DNA of 64,000 nt from an uncultured Candidatus Melainabacteria bacterium (GTDB lineage Bacteria > Cyanobacteriota > Vampirovibrionia > Gastranaerophilales > Gastranaerophilaceae). The position numbers and the translations under genes are program-made. The notes under the pieces are model-generated. The model saw only the letters and a list, made by a program, of their open reading frames with translations, did not search any database and was not told where the DNA came from. Positions 23,299-31,486 of the stretch are shown here, piece after piece. The first letter of the stretch is position 1. Each line of letters opens with the position of its first letter. The stretch covers positions 372,001 through 436,000 of the forward strand of contig CATKZI010000001.1 in the NCBI GenBank assembly GCA_949841365.1, in the 5' to 3' direction.

Positions 23299-26200
23299 TT
23301 ATTTTTTCGTATAGTCGTTTTTAGTTTTATTTATATAATAGAACAAATCTGTTAAAATGTTAAATACTTCATTAAAATTCATATAAGAATTGTTCAGAAG
23401 CAGGATAGAATTTCCCTCTGTGCAGGAGTTTGGTGCGATTGTAAATTTTATACGTTTTAGAATTTCCGACGGTAAAGCGCGCTGAATAATCTGCCATTCG
23501 GCTTTGTTGTAAGGTGTATAAATCCTTATGTTGTCGTCGGTTTCACGGATTACGGAAATTTTTGCATCTGTTGCACAGAGTCTTATCTTTATAAGTTTTA
23601 TTAAGTTTTCAACACTTTCGGGCGGTTTTGCAAAACGGTCTTTCCATTCCTCTGTAATATAATCCAGTTCAATATCGGATTTTACATCCGCCAGACGCTT
23701 ATATTCAATCATTTTTTGCTCTGCCGAACCCACCCACTCATCAGGAATAAAGGCTGTGACGTTAATATCAACGATTGTCGGATTAGTTTTGTCAACGACT
23801 TCGCCTTGAAGCTCTTGAACGGTTTCTTCTAACAACTGGCAGTATGTGTCAAATCCGACGTTAACCATGTGACCGTGCTGTTTTGTGCCCAGAATATTTC
23901 CGACACCGCGGATTTCGACGTCGCGCATTGCGATTTGATAACCGCTTCCGAGTGTTGTAAATTCTTTGATTGCTTTTAGGCGCTGAACGGCATCTGTCGT
24001 AATCTGTTTTGATTTTGTATATAAACAATAGCAGTATGCCTGTCTTTGGGAGCGTCCGACACGTCCTCTGAGTTGATAAAGCTGTGCAAGTCCGAATTTG
24101 TCGGCATTGTGGATAATCATTGTATTGGCGTTGGGGATATCTATGCCGTTTTCAATGATTGTTGTGGCAAGCAAGATATCATATTCTTTGTTTGCAAAGT
24201 CAATGATAACTTTTTCAAGCATTTTTTCATCCATCTGCCCGTGACCGATTGCAATTCTGGCGTTTGGAACAAGTTTTTGCAATTGCATTCTAAACTCGTC
24301 AATTGTTTCCACTCGGTTGTAAAGATAAAACACCTGTCCTTCGCGGTCAAGCTCGTGGACAATTGCATTTTTAACCATATTTTCGTTCCACTCGCCGACA
24401 TAGGTTCTGATTGGAAGTCTGTTTTTGGGCGGAGTGTTGATAATCGACATATACTTAATCCCGGATAAAGACATGTAAAGAGTTCTTGGAATAGGGGTTG
24501 CAGACATTGTGATAATATCGATATTTTCGCGCAAAGATTTAAGTTTTTCTTTGTGGCGGACGCCGAAACGGTGCTCTTCATCAATTACAAGAAGTCCCAA
24601 ATCCTTAAAAATTATTCCTTCCTGCAAAAGTCTGTGAGTGCCGACTACAACGTCGCATTCGCCTGTTGCAAGTTTTTTAATGGTTTCTTTTTGTTCTTTT
24701 TGAGAACGAAAACGCGACAGAAGTTCGACATTAACCCCGAAAGGTTTAAATCTTTCCGAAATTGTTTGAAAATGTTGAAAGGCTAAAATCGTTGTCGGCA
24801 CAACTACAGCAACCTGTTTTCCCGAAGTTACCGCCTTGAAAATTCCGCGCATTGCAACTTCTGTTTTGCCAAAACCGACATCTCCGCAAATCAGCCTGTC
24901 CATAGGCTGGGAACTCTCCATATCGGATTTAATGTCATTGATAGCTTTCATCTGGTCCGGAGTTTCCGTAAATTCAAACGCTTCCTCCATTTCAACCTGC
25001 CATGTTGTATCGGGTAAAAATTCAATACCTTTTTGCATTTTACGTTTTGCATAAAGTCTTAAAAGATCGTAGGCAACCTGTTCAACTTCCTTTTTAACGC
25101 GGGTTTTGGTGTTTTCCCAATCTTTTCCGCCCATTCTGGAAAGTTTCGGCTTCAGTGCGCCCGAACCGCGATAGCGTACCAGAAGGTTTATTTGTTCGGC
25201 GGGAATGTGAAGTCTGTCTTTGTTTGCGTATTCAATTGTCAGGTAATCCTTTAACTGTCCGTCAATTTCTTGCTGTGAAAGCCCTTTATATACGCCGACC
25301 CCGTGGATTGAGTGGACAACGTATTCCCCCTCTTTAATATCATTTATGCTTTCGATATATTCGGCTTTTTCCTTGTAATATGATCGTTTGGATGATGTAA
25401 CTTCTTTTGTGCGTTTGTTAAAAAGTTCTCTGTCGGTAAGAACAATTGTTTTAAAATCTTCTAAAATTGTACCCGCAGACGAGATGCTTTCTGAATATTC
25501 AACATTAAATATATTTCGTTCGGACAAGATTTCTTTCACGCGCTCGGGGTAATCCGTTGCGATAACGATATTATAATTTTGTTTTCCGCTGATGAAATTT
25601 GCAATATCATCAAGGTTTGCGCCGAAGTTTTGCACAGGCTGAGTGTCAAATTCAATAACTTCATCCATTTCGCTGTCTAAAAAGTTATTTAATGCAACTT
25701 TAACAAATCCTGCCGATTTTTTAATAAAATTCTCAAAAGGAATATGATTTCTGCCTTTAAGGTCAATATTCAAGCCGAGTTTTAGGTTTTCCTGCATCTG
25801 TTCTTCAAAGTTTTTATCAACAAATTCGTATTTTGAATAAAGTTCTGAAGTTTCGTCATATACAAGGATATAGTCTTTGAAGTAATCCAAAATTCCGACC
25901 ATATCGTTATTAAAATAATTTTGATAAACTTCAATTCCCTCAAAATATCCGTCCTCGTCCTCAGGCTTAATCTCTTTCGGTACACCGTTTTCGAGTGTGA
26001 ACTTATACATCGGCATAATTTTTGCAAACTTTATTTTTTCAACAGATTTTTGGGTTTCATTGTTAAAATATCTTATATCAACGATTTCATCGCCCCAGAG
26101 TTCTATGCGGACAGGGTGTTTGTCCAGTGAATAAAAATCTATAATATCGCCCCTGATACTGAATTCGCCTATGTCAGACACCATTGTTGAGCGTTTATAT

Positions 26201-26655
26201 CCCAAATCGACAAATTTTTGTGCAATGTCATTTATTTCATCGCCGATTTTTAAAGTAAAAGAATTTTTGTCATAAAAGTTTTGGGTTGGGAATTTTTCCA
26301 AAAGAGTTTTGACAGGTGCGATTATAATATCGGGTTTTTCTTGTAAAATTCTTACCTGCTCCGCGTAGTCATAGAGGTTTGGCGAAACAGCCTCATACAT
26401 TGAGATGTTTTGAAACGGGATTAAATCTGATTTTTCACCGAACGCTTTCAACAAATCGTTTTGGTATTTAAGAGCGTTCTGTTCGGTTGATGTTATTACA
26501 AGGATTTTTTTATCAGTAATCTTTTTGATTTTAGTGATTAAAAGCAATCTCAAAAGTGTTGTCAAACCCGTTACGGCAAACGAAAATTTCCGTGTCAGAA
26601 AACTTTCAAACAAGGAGTAATTTTCGTTATTCTCGGGTGCAATTACTTTAAACAT
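23299..26655 (-). CDS. mfd: Transcription-repair coupling factor Mfd
   Basis: 1118 aa. It removes RNA polymerase stalled at lesions and recruits UvrA. In order: a degenerate UvrB-like N-terminus; an RNAP-interaction (CarD-like) domain (EGEYVVHSIHGVGVYKGL, DRLHIPAEQINLLVRYRG, about 440-500); a RecG-like translocase with Walker A GDVGFGKTEVAMR and Walker B LLVIDEEHRFGVRHKEK, then IITMSATPIPRTLY; the TRG motif region; and a C-terminal TRCF domain. No Shine-Dalgarno; TAAAAT lies 6 nt upstream of the ATG. Divergent from a RgpF-like gene 37 bp away. Confidence 0.97.
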   Translation of the reverse strand: MFKVIAPENNENYSLFESFLTRKFSFAVTGLTTLLRLLLITKIKKITDKKILVITSTEQNALKYQNDLLKAFGEKSDLIPFQNISMYEAVSPNLYDYAEQVRILQEKPDIIIAPVKTLLEKFPTQNFYDKNSFTLKIGDEINDIAQKFVDLGYKRSTMVSDIGEFSIRGDIIDFYSLDKHPVRIELWGDEIVDIRYFNNETQKSVEKIKFAKIMPMYKFTLENGVPKEIKPEDEDGYFEGIEVYQNYFNNDMVGILDYFKDYILVYDETSELYSKYEFVDKNFEEQMQENLKLGLNIDLKGRNHIPFENFIKKSAGFVKVALNNFLDSEMDEVIEFDTQPVQNFGANLDDIANFISGKQNYNIVIATDYPERVKEILSERNIFNVEYSESISSAGTILEDFKTIVLTDRELFNKRTKEVTSSKRSYYKEKAEYIESINDIKEGEYVVHSIHGVGVYKGLSQQEIDGQLKDYLTIEYANKDRLHIPAEQINLLVRYRGSGALKPKLSRMGGKDWENTKTRVKKEVEQVAYDLLRLYAKRKMQKGIEFLPDTTWQVEMEEAFEFTETPDQMKAINDIKSDMESSQPMDRLICGDVGFGKTEVAMRGIFKAVTSGKQVAVVVPTTILAFQHFQTISERFKPFGVNVELLSRFRSQKEQKETIKKLATGECDVVVGTHRLLQEGIIFKDLGLLVIDEEHRFGVRHKEKLKSLRENIDIITMSATPIPRTLYMSLSGIKYMSIINTPPKNRLPIRTYVGEWNENMVKNAIVHELDREGQVFYLYNRVETIDEFRMQLQKLVPNARIAIGHGQMDEKMLEKVIIDFANKEYDILLATTIIENGIDIPNANTMIIHNADKFGLAQLYQLRGRVGRSQRQAYCYCLYTKSKQITTDAVQRLKAIKEFTTLGSGYQIAMRDVEIRGVGNILGTKQHGHMVNVGFDTYCQLLEETVQELQGEVVDKTNPTIVDINVTAFIPDEWVGSAEQKMIEYKRLADVKSDIELDYITEEWKDRFAKPPESVENLIKLIKIRLCATDAKISVIRETDDNIRIYTPYNKAEWQIIQRALPSEILKRIKFTIAPNSCTEGNSILLLNNSYMNFNEVFNILTDLFYYINKTKNDYTKK

Positions 26656-26692
26656 ATTATTATTTTATCATAAATTATGTTATAATTGCATT
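26656..26692. promoter_or_regulatory. 37-bp divergent region with two leaderless-type promoters
   Basis: Plus strand: TGTTATAAT with the -10 hexamer at 26681-26686, 6 nt before ATG 26693. Minus strand: TAAAAT (complement of 26662-26667), 6 nt before the mfd ATG at 26655. No Shine-Dalgarno on either side. Confidence 0.55.
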
Positions 26693-27610
26693 ATGAAAAG
26701 AGCTGTAGTTTTTGCACATTACGATAAACAAAATCTGGTTGATGATTATGTGATTTATTATCTCAAAGCTTTGAAAGAAATTGCACAGGAGATAGTTTTT
26801 GTTTCCTGCTGTAATATTGAAAACCCCGAAAAGCTGGAAGGAATTGTATCTCACATTATCGCAGAACCTCATAACGAATATGATTTCGGCTCATATAAAC
26901 GCGGATTTTTATATCTTTTGCCACGTTTGGATGAATTTGACGAACTTATTTTTGCAAATGACAGTTGTTTCGGTCCATTCCATCCGTTAGCCGAAATTTT
27001 TGATGAAATGGATGCTAAAGATTGCGATTTCTGGGGAATGACAAGAAACAAGTTTGGGATAAACAAACATTTTAGAATAATTGAATACACCCAGCCGCAT
27101 GTTCAAAGTTATTTTCTTGTTTTTAAGAAAAATATTTTGATGTCGCAATTTTTTAAAGATTTTATCAGCAATATAAAACACGAAGAAATTAAATCAGATA
27201 TTATCAACAAATACGAAATAGGGCTGACCGAATCTCTTGTTAAAGAAGGATTTAGTTACAAAGTTTATGTCAATGCGTTTGAAAATGTTTCAAATATTGC
27301 GATTAACAAATGGCGTCAGATTATTTTAGAACACAATATGCCTATAATGAAATGCTCACTCCCGCGCTTGATTAACAAAAATTCCACAACAGTTGAGGGC
27401 TGGCAGAAGATAATAAAACAGGTTAGCGATTATCCCGTTGAGCTTATGGAAAATAATGTTAAAAGAATTCCCTATGTCAGAAAAGGTAAACACACAAGTC
27501 CGATTTTTGTTAAAAGATTTCTCTTTGACTGCCTTGCTCCCTGCCCTTTTATTGTCAGAAAAATTTCCTCGCTTATTATTGCAAAATGCTTGCCGTTCCT
27601 AAGAGATTAA
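26693..27610 (+). CDS. RgpF-family rhamnan synthesis protein
   Basis: 305 aa. RAVVFAHYDKQNLVDDYVIY, EYDFGSYKRGF, LIFANDSCFGPF and DCDFWGMTRNK match the RgpF family (PF05045), which acts in rhamnose-containing wall or O-antigen polysaccharide synthesis. It probably adds or modifies sugars at the cytoplasmic face. It converges with a family 2 glycosyltransferase gene with a 12-bp overlap of 3' ends. Together the pair suggests a small surface-glycan locus. The ATG is predicted leaderless. Confidence 0.85.
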   Translation: MKRAVVFAHYDKQNLVDDYVIYYLKALKEIAQEIVFVSCCNIENPEKLEGIVSHIIAEPHNEYDFGSYKRGFLYLLPRLDEFDELIFANDSCFGPFHPLAEIFDEMDAKDCDFWGMTRNKFGINKHFRIIEYTQPHVQSYFLVFKKNILMSQFFKDFISNIKHEEIKSDIINKYEIGLTESLVKEGFSYKVYVNAFENVSNIAINKWRQIILEHNMPIMKCSLPRLINKNSTTVEGWQKIIKQVSDYPVELMENNVKRIPYVRKGKHTSPIFVKRFLFDCLAPCPFIVRKISSLIIAKCLPFLRD

Positions 27611-28399
27611 AAACTTTTTAACCTGTCTTGCATACCACAAAGGTAAAAGTCCTAAAATTTTGAGGATGATTTTGAAATCTTTGCTTTGTTTGAAAACATC
27701 TGAATATGATTTTAGCTGTAAATCAAACGGTGATTTGTATTGAGAATTTTTGATATAACTTTCGGTGTGCAAGCGCCATTTGGTTAATTGTTCATCCACA
27801 TAATAAAATTTCCCCCTGTACGCAAGCTGTATCCATAAATGCCAATCCAACAGATAGTCAAGTTTCGGGTCAAAGTTTATTTGTAAAAGTTCTTCGCGTT
27901 TTACCATTACAGATGAGAATGTAAAAATTTTGTTGCTTACAAAAAAATCGTAAAATAAATTACAAGGGTATTTTTTCCCGCTTAAAATTTTTCTTGTTTT
28001 TTTCAGTCTTTTAGAAAAAAGTTCTATCCTTTTTTCATCTCCAAAAAATTCGCAGTCATTGAAAATTAAATTTACTTCGGGATATTTTTGAGCGATTTCA
28101 ACTTTTTTTTCAAGATAATCAGGTGTAATCATATCGTCGCTTTCAAGAAAAACAACCCAATCACCTTTGGCTTCTTCAATCCCTTTTTCTATAGTTCCTT
28201 TAAGTCCGAGATTTTTCTCATTCACAAAAAGTTTAATTCTCTCATCATTGAATGATTTAATCACCTCAACAGAATTATCTGTGGAGCAGTCGTCGACAAC
28301 AATAAGCTCCCAATCGGTATATGTTTGATTAATAACTGACTGAATTGTTTCTACGATATATTGTTCGTAATTATAGCTCGCTGTGACAATTGAAATCAT
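27599..28399 (-). CDS. Glycosyltransferase family 2
   Basis: 266 aa. The GT-A fold is clear: ISIVTASYNYEQYIVETIQS, WELIVVDDCSTDNSVEVI, GDWVVFLESDDMITPDYLEK (with the DxD-like ESDD), then DYLLDWHLWIQLAYRGKFYY. It would transfer a nucleotide sugar to a glycan or lipid acceptor. No transmembrane helix is seen. It lacks a Shine-Dalgarno; TATGAT is 6 nt before the ATG. Confidence 0.92.
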   Translation of the reverse strand: MISIVTASYNYEQYIVETIQSVINQTYTDWELIVVDDCSTDNSVEVIKSFNDERIKLFVNEKNLGLKGTIEKGIEEAKGDWVVFLESDDMITPDYLEKKVEIAQKYPEVNLIFNDCEFFGDEKRIELFSKRLKKTRKILSGKKYPCNLFYDFFVSNKIFTFSSVMVKREELLQINFDPKLDYLLDWHLWIQLAYRGKFYYVDEQLTKWRLHTESYIKNSQYKSPFDLQLKSYSDVFKQSKDFKIILKILGLLPLWYARQVKKFLIS

Positions 28400-28412
28400 A
28401 AATTAATCATAT

Positions 28413-28447
28413 AAAAAACTCACCCTGTTATCAAGGTGAGTTTTTTT
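28413..28447 (-). terminator. Terminator of the gene at 28466-29047
   Basis: AAAAACTCACC ... GGTGAGTTTTT is an 11-bp stem with a 10-nt loop and T tracts. It overlaps the promoter region of the downstream glycosyltransferase gene. Confidence 0.8.
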
Positions 28448-28465
28448 TGTTGTTGTGTAAATTTG

Positions 28466-29047
28466 TTATTTTTTTTCAGCAAATAATCTTTCGTACATTC
28501 GTTGTTTTTGTTTGTGAACAGCCCCTCGTGTTCTTTTTACCATTTTATCAAATTGTTCAAGATTATAGTGTGTCATATCTGCAATAGTTTGTTCTTTCAA
28601 GGCTAATGTTTCTCTTGCTACTTTAGCATCAGATGCATTGTATGCAATAACTTTTTCACCATCAAAGACAGTATTAGTTAATTTTTTGGCAGGCTTTTCT
28701 TTTTTTACGGGTTTGAACAAATCTTTAATATCATTCCACAATTTTTTGAAAGAGAAGTTTTTCATATATCTTGCAATTTCTTTGCGGTAGATAATACCTG
28801 TTACAACAGCAGCTGTTCCTACTGCTGCACCTGCAATTTTTAATGCTTTATGATCTTTTTTATATTCAAATTCTTCACCATTTTGAAGTTTATCAATATT
28901 TTTTAATGTTTGTTTTTGGAATTGGTCTTGTGACAAAGTTATAACTTTACCTTTAGGATTAGTTACCTGAATTTTTCCTTTAGTTGTCACTTGAACTTCA
29001 TTACCGCCTACCATTACTGCGGGTCCGATTGTCATGTTGTTAGCCAT
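28466..29047 (-). CDS. Hypothetical protein with one hydrophobic segment
   Basis: 193 aa. Residues 1-60 form a beta-rich region (VQVTTKGKIQVTNPKGKVIT). One transmembrane helix follows (LKIAGAAVGTAAVVTGIIY, about 69-87), then a strongly basic cytoplasmic-type tail (KPVKKEKPAKK) and a helical C-terminus (GAVHKQKQRMYERLFAEKK). No family recognised; it has the look of the lineage-type hypotheticals at 10979 and 58333. AGGTAGAATTT precedes the ATG. Confidence 0.55.
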   Translation of the reverse strand: MANNMTIGPAVMVGGNEVQVTTKGKIQVTNPKGKVITLSQDQFQKQTLKNIDKLQNGEEFEYKKDHKALKIAGAAVGTAAVVTGIIYRKEIARYMKNFSFKKLWNDIKDLFKPVKKEKPAKKLTNTVFDGEKVIAYNASDAKVARETLALKEQTIADMTHYNLEQFDKMVKRTRGAVHKQKQRMYERLFAEKK

Positions 29048-29139
29048 AAATTCTACCTTTCAAATTTACACAATACCATGAAATCATGTGAATAAATTTT
29101 TGTGCTATTTGTTAAGCAAGATATTAACAAATATTTACA

Positions 29140-29167
29140 AAACAGGGTGCTTATAAGCACCCTGTTT
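29140..29167 (-). terminator. Terminator-like palindrome between nrdJ and the next gene
   Basis: AAACAGGGTGCTTATAAGCA followed by CCCTGTTT is fully self-complementary over 28 nt. On the minus strand it is followed by TTTTGTAAAT. It lies about 160 bp after the nrdJ stop, beyond two repeat elements. Confidence 0.7.
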
Positions 29168-29204
29168 GCTCTCTCTTTTTAACCATTATTCATTAAGTTT
29201 TTTA

Positions 29205-29326
29205 CAAAACCTAATGTGGCGGGTGGAGCGTGCTCCGTCTTGCTTGCTCGCGTTTAACGGGTCTGCGGTTGTTATCTGCAATGGCTTTGCCATTTTGCTA
29301 ACAAGCCTCGCCCTCAGCTCGCTCGC
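29205..29326. repeat. Composite of both dispersed repeat families after the nrdJ stop
   Basis: 29205-29239: TACAAAACCTAATGTGGCGG then GTGGAGC-GT-GCTCC, copy 2 of the GTGGCGGGT-arm hairpin. 29238-29326: copy of the GCTCGC element, starting TCTTGCTTGCTCGCG and TTTAACGGGTCTGC, with a two-tier hairpin (GTTGTTA/TAACAAG and AATGG/CCATT), ending GCCCTCAGCTCGC. On the minus strand the second element starts immediately after the TAG of nrdJ. Confidence 0.78.
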
Positions 29327-29327
29327 G

Positions 29328-31352
29328 CTAAGAACAACCTGAGTATCCGCATTTCAAACAGATGAAACATCCTTCTGCCATTTGAATTTCGTTTCCGCAT
29401 TCAGGACATTTTACTGTTTTAATTTCACCTGTCGGGTTGTATTCCTCAACTTCAACCTTTTCTTCTGCTTGGTGGCTCGCGTTAAACGGGTCTTCAGATG
29501 CCGCCTTCGCGTCATCTTGCGCCCTCTGCTCGCCATCCGCTTTTTTATCCAAATTCATAGGTTGGAATTGACGTGAGTTGTTTCTGTAAACAGTTATACC
29601 TTTAAGATTGTTTTCGAATGCCAATACATAAGCTTCTTCGATATCTTTGCGAGTTGCATGTTCTTCAAAGTTTACTGTTTTTGATACAGCGTTGTCTGTG
29701 TGAAGCTGGAATGCAGCCTGCATTTTTACGTGCCAGTATGGTGAAACGTCGTGTGCTGTTACAAAGATATGTTTAGCAGTTTCGGGCACTCCGTCAACGT
29801 GAGCTACAGAACCTGTTTTTGCAATTTCTTTCATAAGGTTTTCTGAATAAAATCCGTGTTCAACCGCATAATCCTTAAATATAGGATTAATTTCAAGCAT
29901 TTCTGTACCGTCCATAATCAATCTTGAGAATACAAGACCGAATAAAGGTTCAACACCGCCTGAAGCTGAAGCTATCATAGAAATTGTACCTGTTGGAGCA
30001 ATACATGTTGTTGTAGCATTTCTGATACCGAATTTTTCGATTTGGCTATCAAGTTCTTTCCATTGTTCATCAGAAATTTTACCTGCTGATTTACCTTTGT
30101 ATTTGTTATACAAGAAGTTTTGACCGTCGTAAACGCTCCCTTTAAAGTTGTTAAATTTACCTCTTTCTTTAGAAAGTTCAATAGATTCGCATTTTGATTC
30201 GTAATCAATAAATTCCATGACTTCAGAAGCTAATTGAGTACCTTCTTTTGAAGCATAAGAGATGCCCATTTTCATAAGCATATCAGCCCAACCCATTACG
30301 CCTAAGCCGATTTTTCTATTGTTTTGAACCATTTCGGAGATTTGGGGGAGCGGATAGTTATTAACTGCAATAACGTTATCCAAGAAACGGATAGCTGTTC
30401 TTGTTGTTTCAGCCAATAAATCCCAGTTGATAGAACCGTTTTCTACCATTCTGCCAAGGTTGATTGAACCCAAGTTACATGCTTCATAAGAAAGCAATGG
30501 AACTTCACCGCAAGGGTTAGTTGATTCAATTGCGCCGACAAGCGGTGTCGGGTTATCTGCATTCATTTTATCAATAAATATAATACCCGGTTCACCTGTT
30601 CTCCAAGCACCGTCGATAATCATATCAAATACTTTTTTCGCATCCATTGTACCTGCAACTTCGCCGGTATGAGGTGCGATAAGTTCGTATTCAGTTCCGT
30701 TTTTAACAGCTTCCATAAATTTGTCTGTCAAAGCTACTGAAATATTGAAGTTGTTTAATTTAGAAGTATCGTTTTTGCAGTTGATAAAATCTAAAATATC
30801 AGGGTGATCAACTCTTAAGATACCCATATTAGCGCCGCGTCTTGTACCGCCTTGTTTAACGGCTTCGGTAGCTGCGTTAAATACTTCCATAAATGAAACA
30901 GGGCCTGATGATACACCCATAGTTGAGCGTACAACACTGTTTTTAGGTCTTAAATTAGAGAATGAAAAACCTGTACCGCCGCCTGATTTGTGAATAAGTG
31001 CTGTATTTTTAACTGTTTCGAAAATTCCTTCCAAACTGTCTTCTACAGGAAGCACAAAACAAGCTGCCAATTGTCCTAATTCTCTGCCTGCGTTCATCAA
31101 AGTTGGTGAATTTGGCATAAAATATCTGTTTGTAATAGCTTTATAAAATCTGTCAGATAATTTATCCACATCAGCTTGAGATTTACCGAATTTCAAATCT
31201 CCTGAAGCAATAGTATCAGCAACACGTCTGAACATATCAGCCGGTGTTTCTACACAATTTCCGTCTTTATCTCTTTTTAAATACCTCTTTTCAAGAACTT
31301 TCACTGCGTTTTCAGAAAGTTCAAGTTTTTCAATACATGTTGTATCAGTCAC
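29328..31352 (-). CDS. nrdJ: Adenosylcobalamin-dependent (class II) ribonucleotide reductase
   Basis: 674 aa from GTG 31352 with GGGGAGG upstream. It reduces nucleotides to deoxynucleotides using B12. Motifs: GGTGFSFSNLRP, KQGGTRRGANMGIL, NPCGEVPLLSYEACNLGSIN (active-site Cys), RNATTTCIAPTGTISMIAS and SGGVEPLFG. The C-terminus is a zinc ribbon (CPECGNEIQ, CLKCGYSGCS) with the redox cysteines. Between about residues 612 and 636 the linker is encoded by a dispersed repeat element that also interrupts rnpB. This is the only RNR in the window, and no cobalamin riboswitch is visible upstream. Confidence 0.96.
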   Translation of the reverse strand: MTDTTCIEKLELSENAVKVLEKRYLKRDKDGNCVETPADMFRRVADTIASGDLKFGKSQADVDKLSDRFYKAITNRYFMPNSPTLMNAGRELGQLAACFVLPVEDSLEGIFETVKNTALIHKSGGGTGFSFSNLRPKNSVVRSTMGVSSGPVSFMEVFNAATEAVKQGGTRRGANMGILRVDHPDILDFINCKNDTSKLNNFNISVALTDKFMEAVKNGTEYELIAPHTGEVAGTMDAKKVFDMIIDGAWRTGEPGIIFIDKMNADNPTPLVGAIESTNPCGEVPLLSYEACNLGSINLGRMVENGSINWDLLAETTRTAIRFLDNVIAVNNYPLPQISEMVQNNRKIGLGVMGWADMLMKMGISYASKEGTQLASEVMEFIDYESKCESIELSKERGKFNNFKGSVYDGQNFLYNKYKGKSAGKISDEQWKELDSQIEKFGIRNATTTCIAPTGTISMIASASGGVEPLFGLVFSRLIMDGTEMLEINPIFKDYAVEHGFYSENLMKEIAKTGSVAHVDGVPETAKHIFVTAHDVSPYWHVKMQAAFQLHTDNAVSKTVNFEEHATRKDIEEAYVLAFENNLKGITVYRNNSRQFQPMNLDKKADGEQRAQDDAKAASEDPFNASHQAEEKVEVEEYNPTGEIKTVKCPECGNEIQMAEGCFICLKCGYSGCS
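29468..29540 (-). repeat. Dispersed element inside the nrdJ reading frame
   Basis: In the nrdJ sense it starts GCGGATGGCGAGCAGAGGGC and ends AGACCCGTTTAACGCGAGCC plus ACCAAG. It encodes the linker ADGEQRAQDDAK then AASEDPFNASHQ. Both arms match the rnpB insert in the same orientation; the middle is a different hairpin (AGATG/CATCT). The frame is kept, and the insert falls between the catalytic domain and the zinc ribbon. Confidence 0.82.
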
Positions 31353-31486
31353 ATTAACCTCCCCTGTTTTCTATTATTCTATAATATAACAATTTTATTG
31401 GGGCATGGGTTAATGTGTTAAAAAAGATTTACAAAACTTATATGTATAATTATGTTTGTAGTACAATAAGCCTTGAGGTACCTATA

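Noticed and set aside
23299-26655. Many open frames antisense to mfd, nrdJ, ileS and fusA
   Set aside because: They lack ribosome sites and domains, and mirror the codon pattern of the strong gene on the other strand.
31353-31414. Cobalamin riboswitch upstream of nrdJ
   Set aside because: The interval is only about 60 bp and lacks the B12 box; the nrdJ leader is short.
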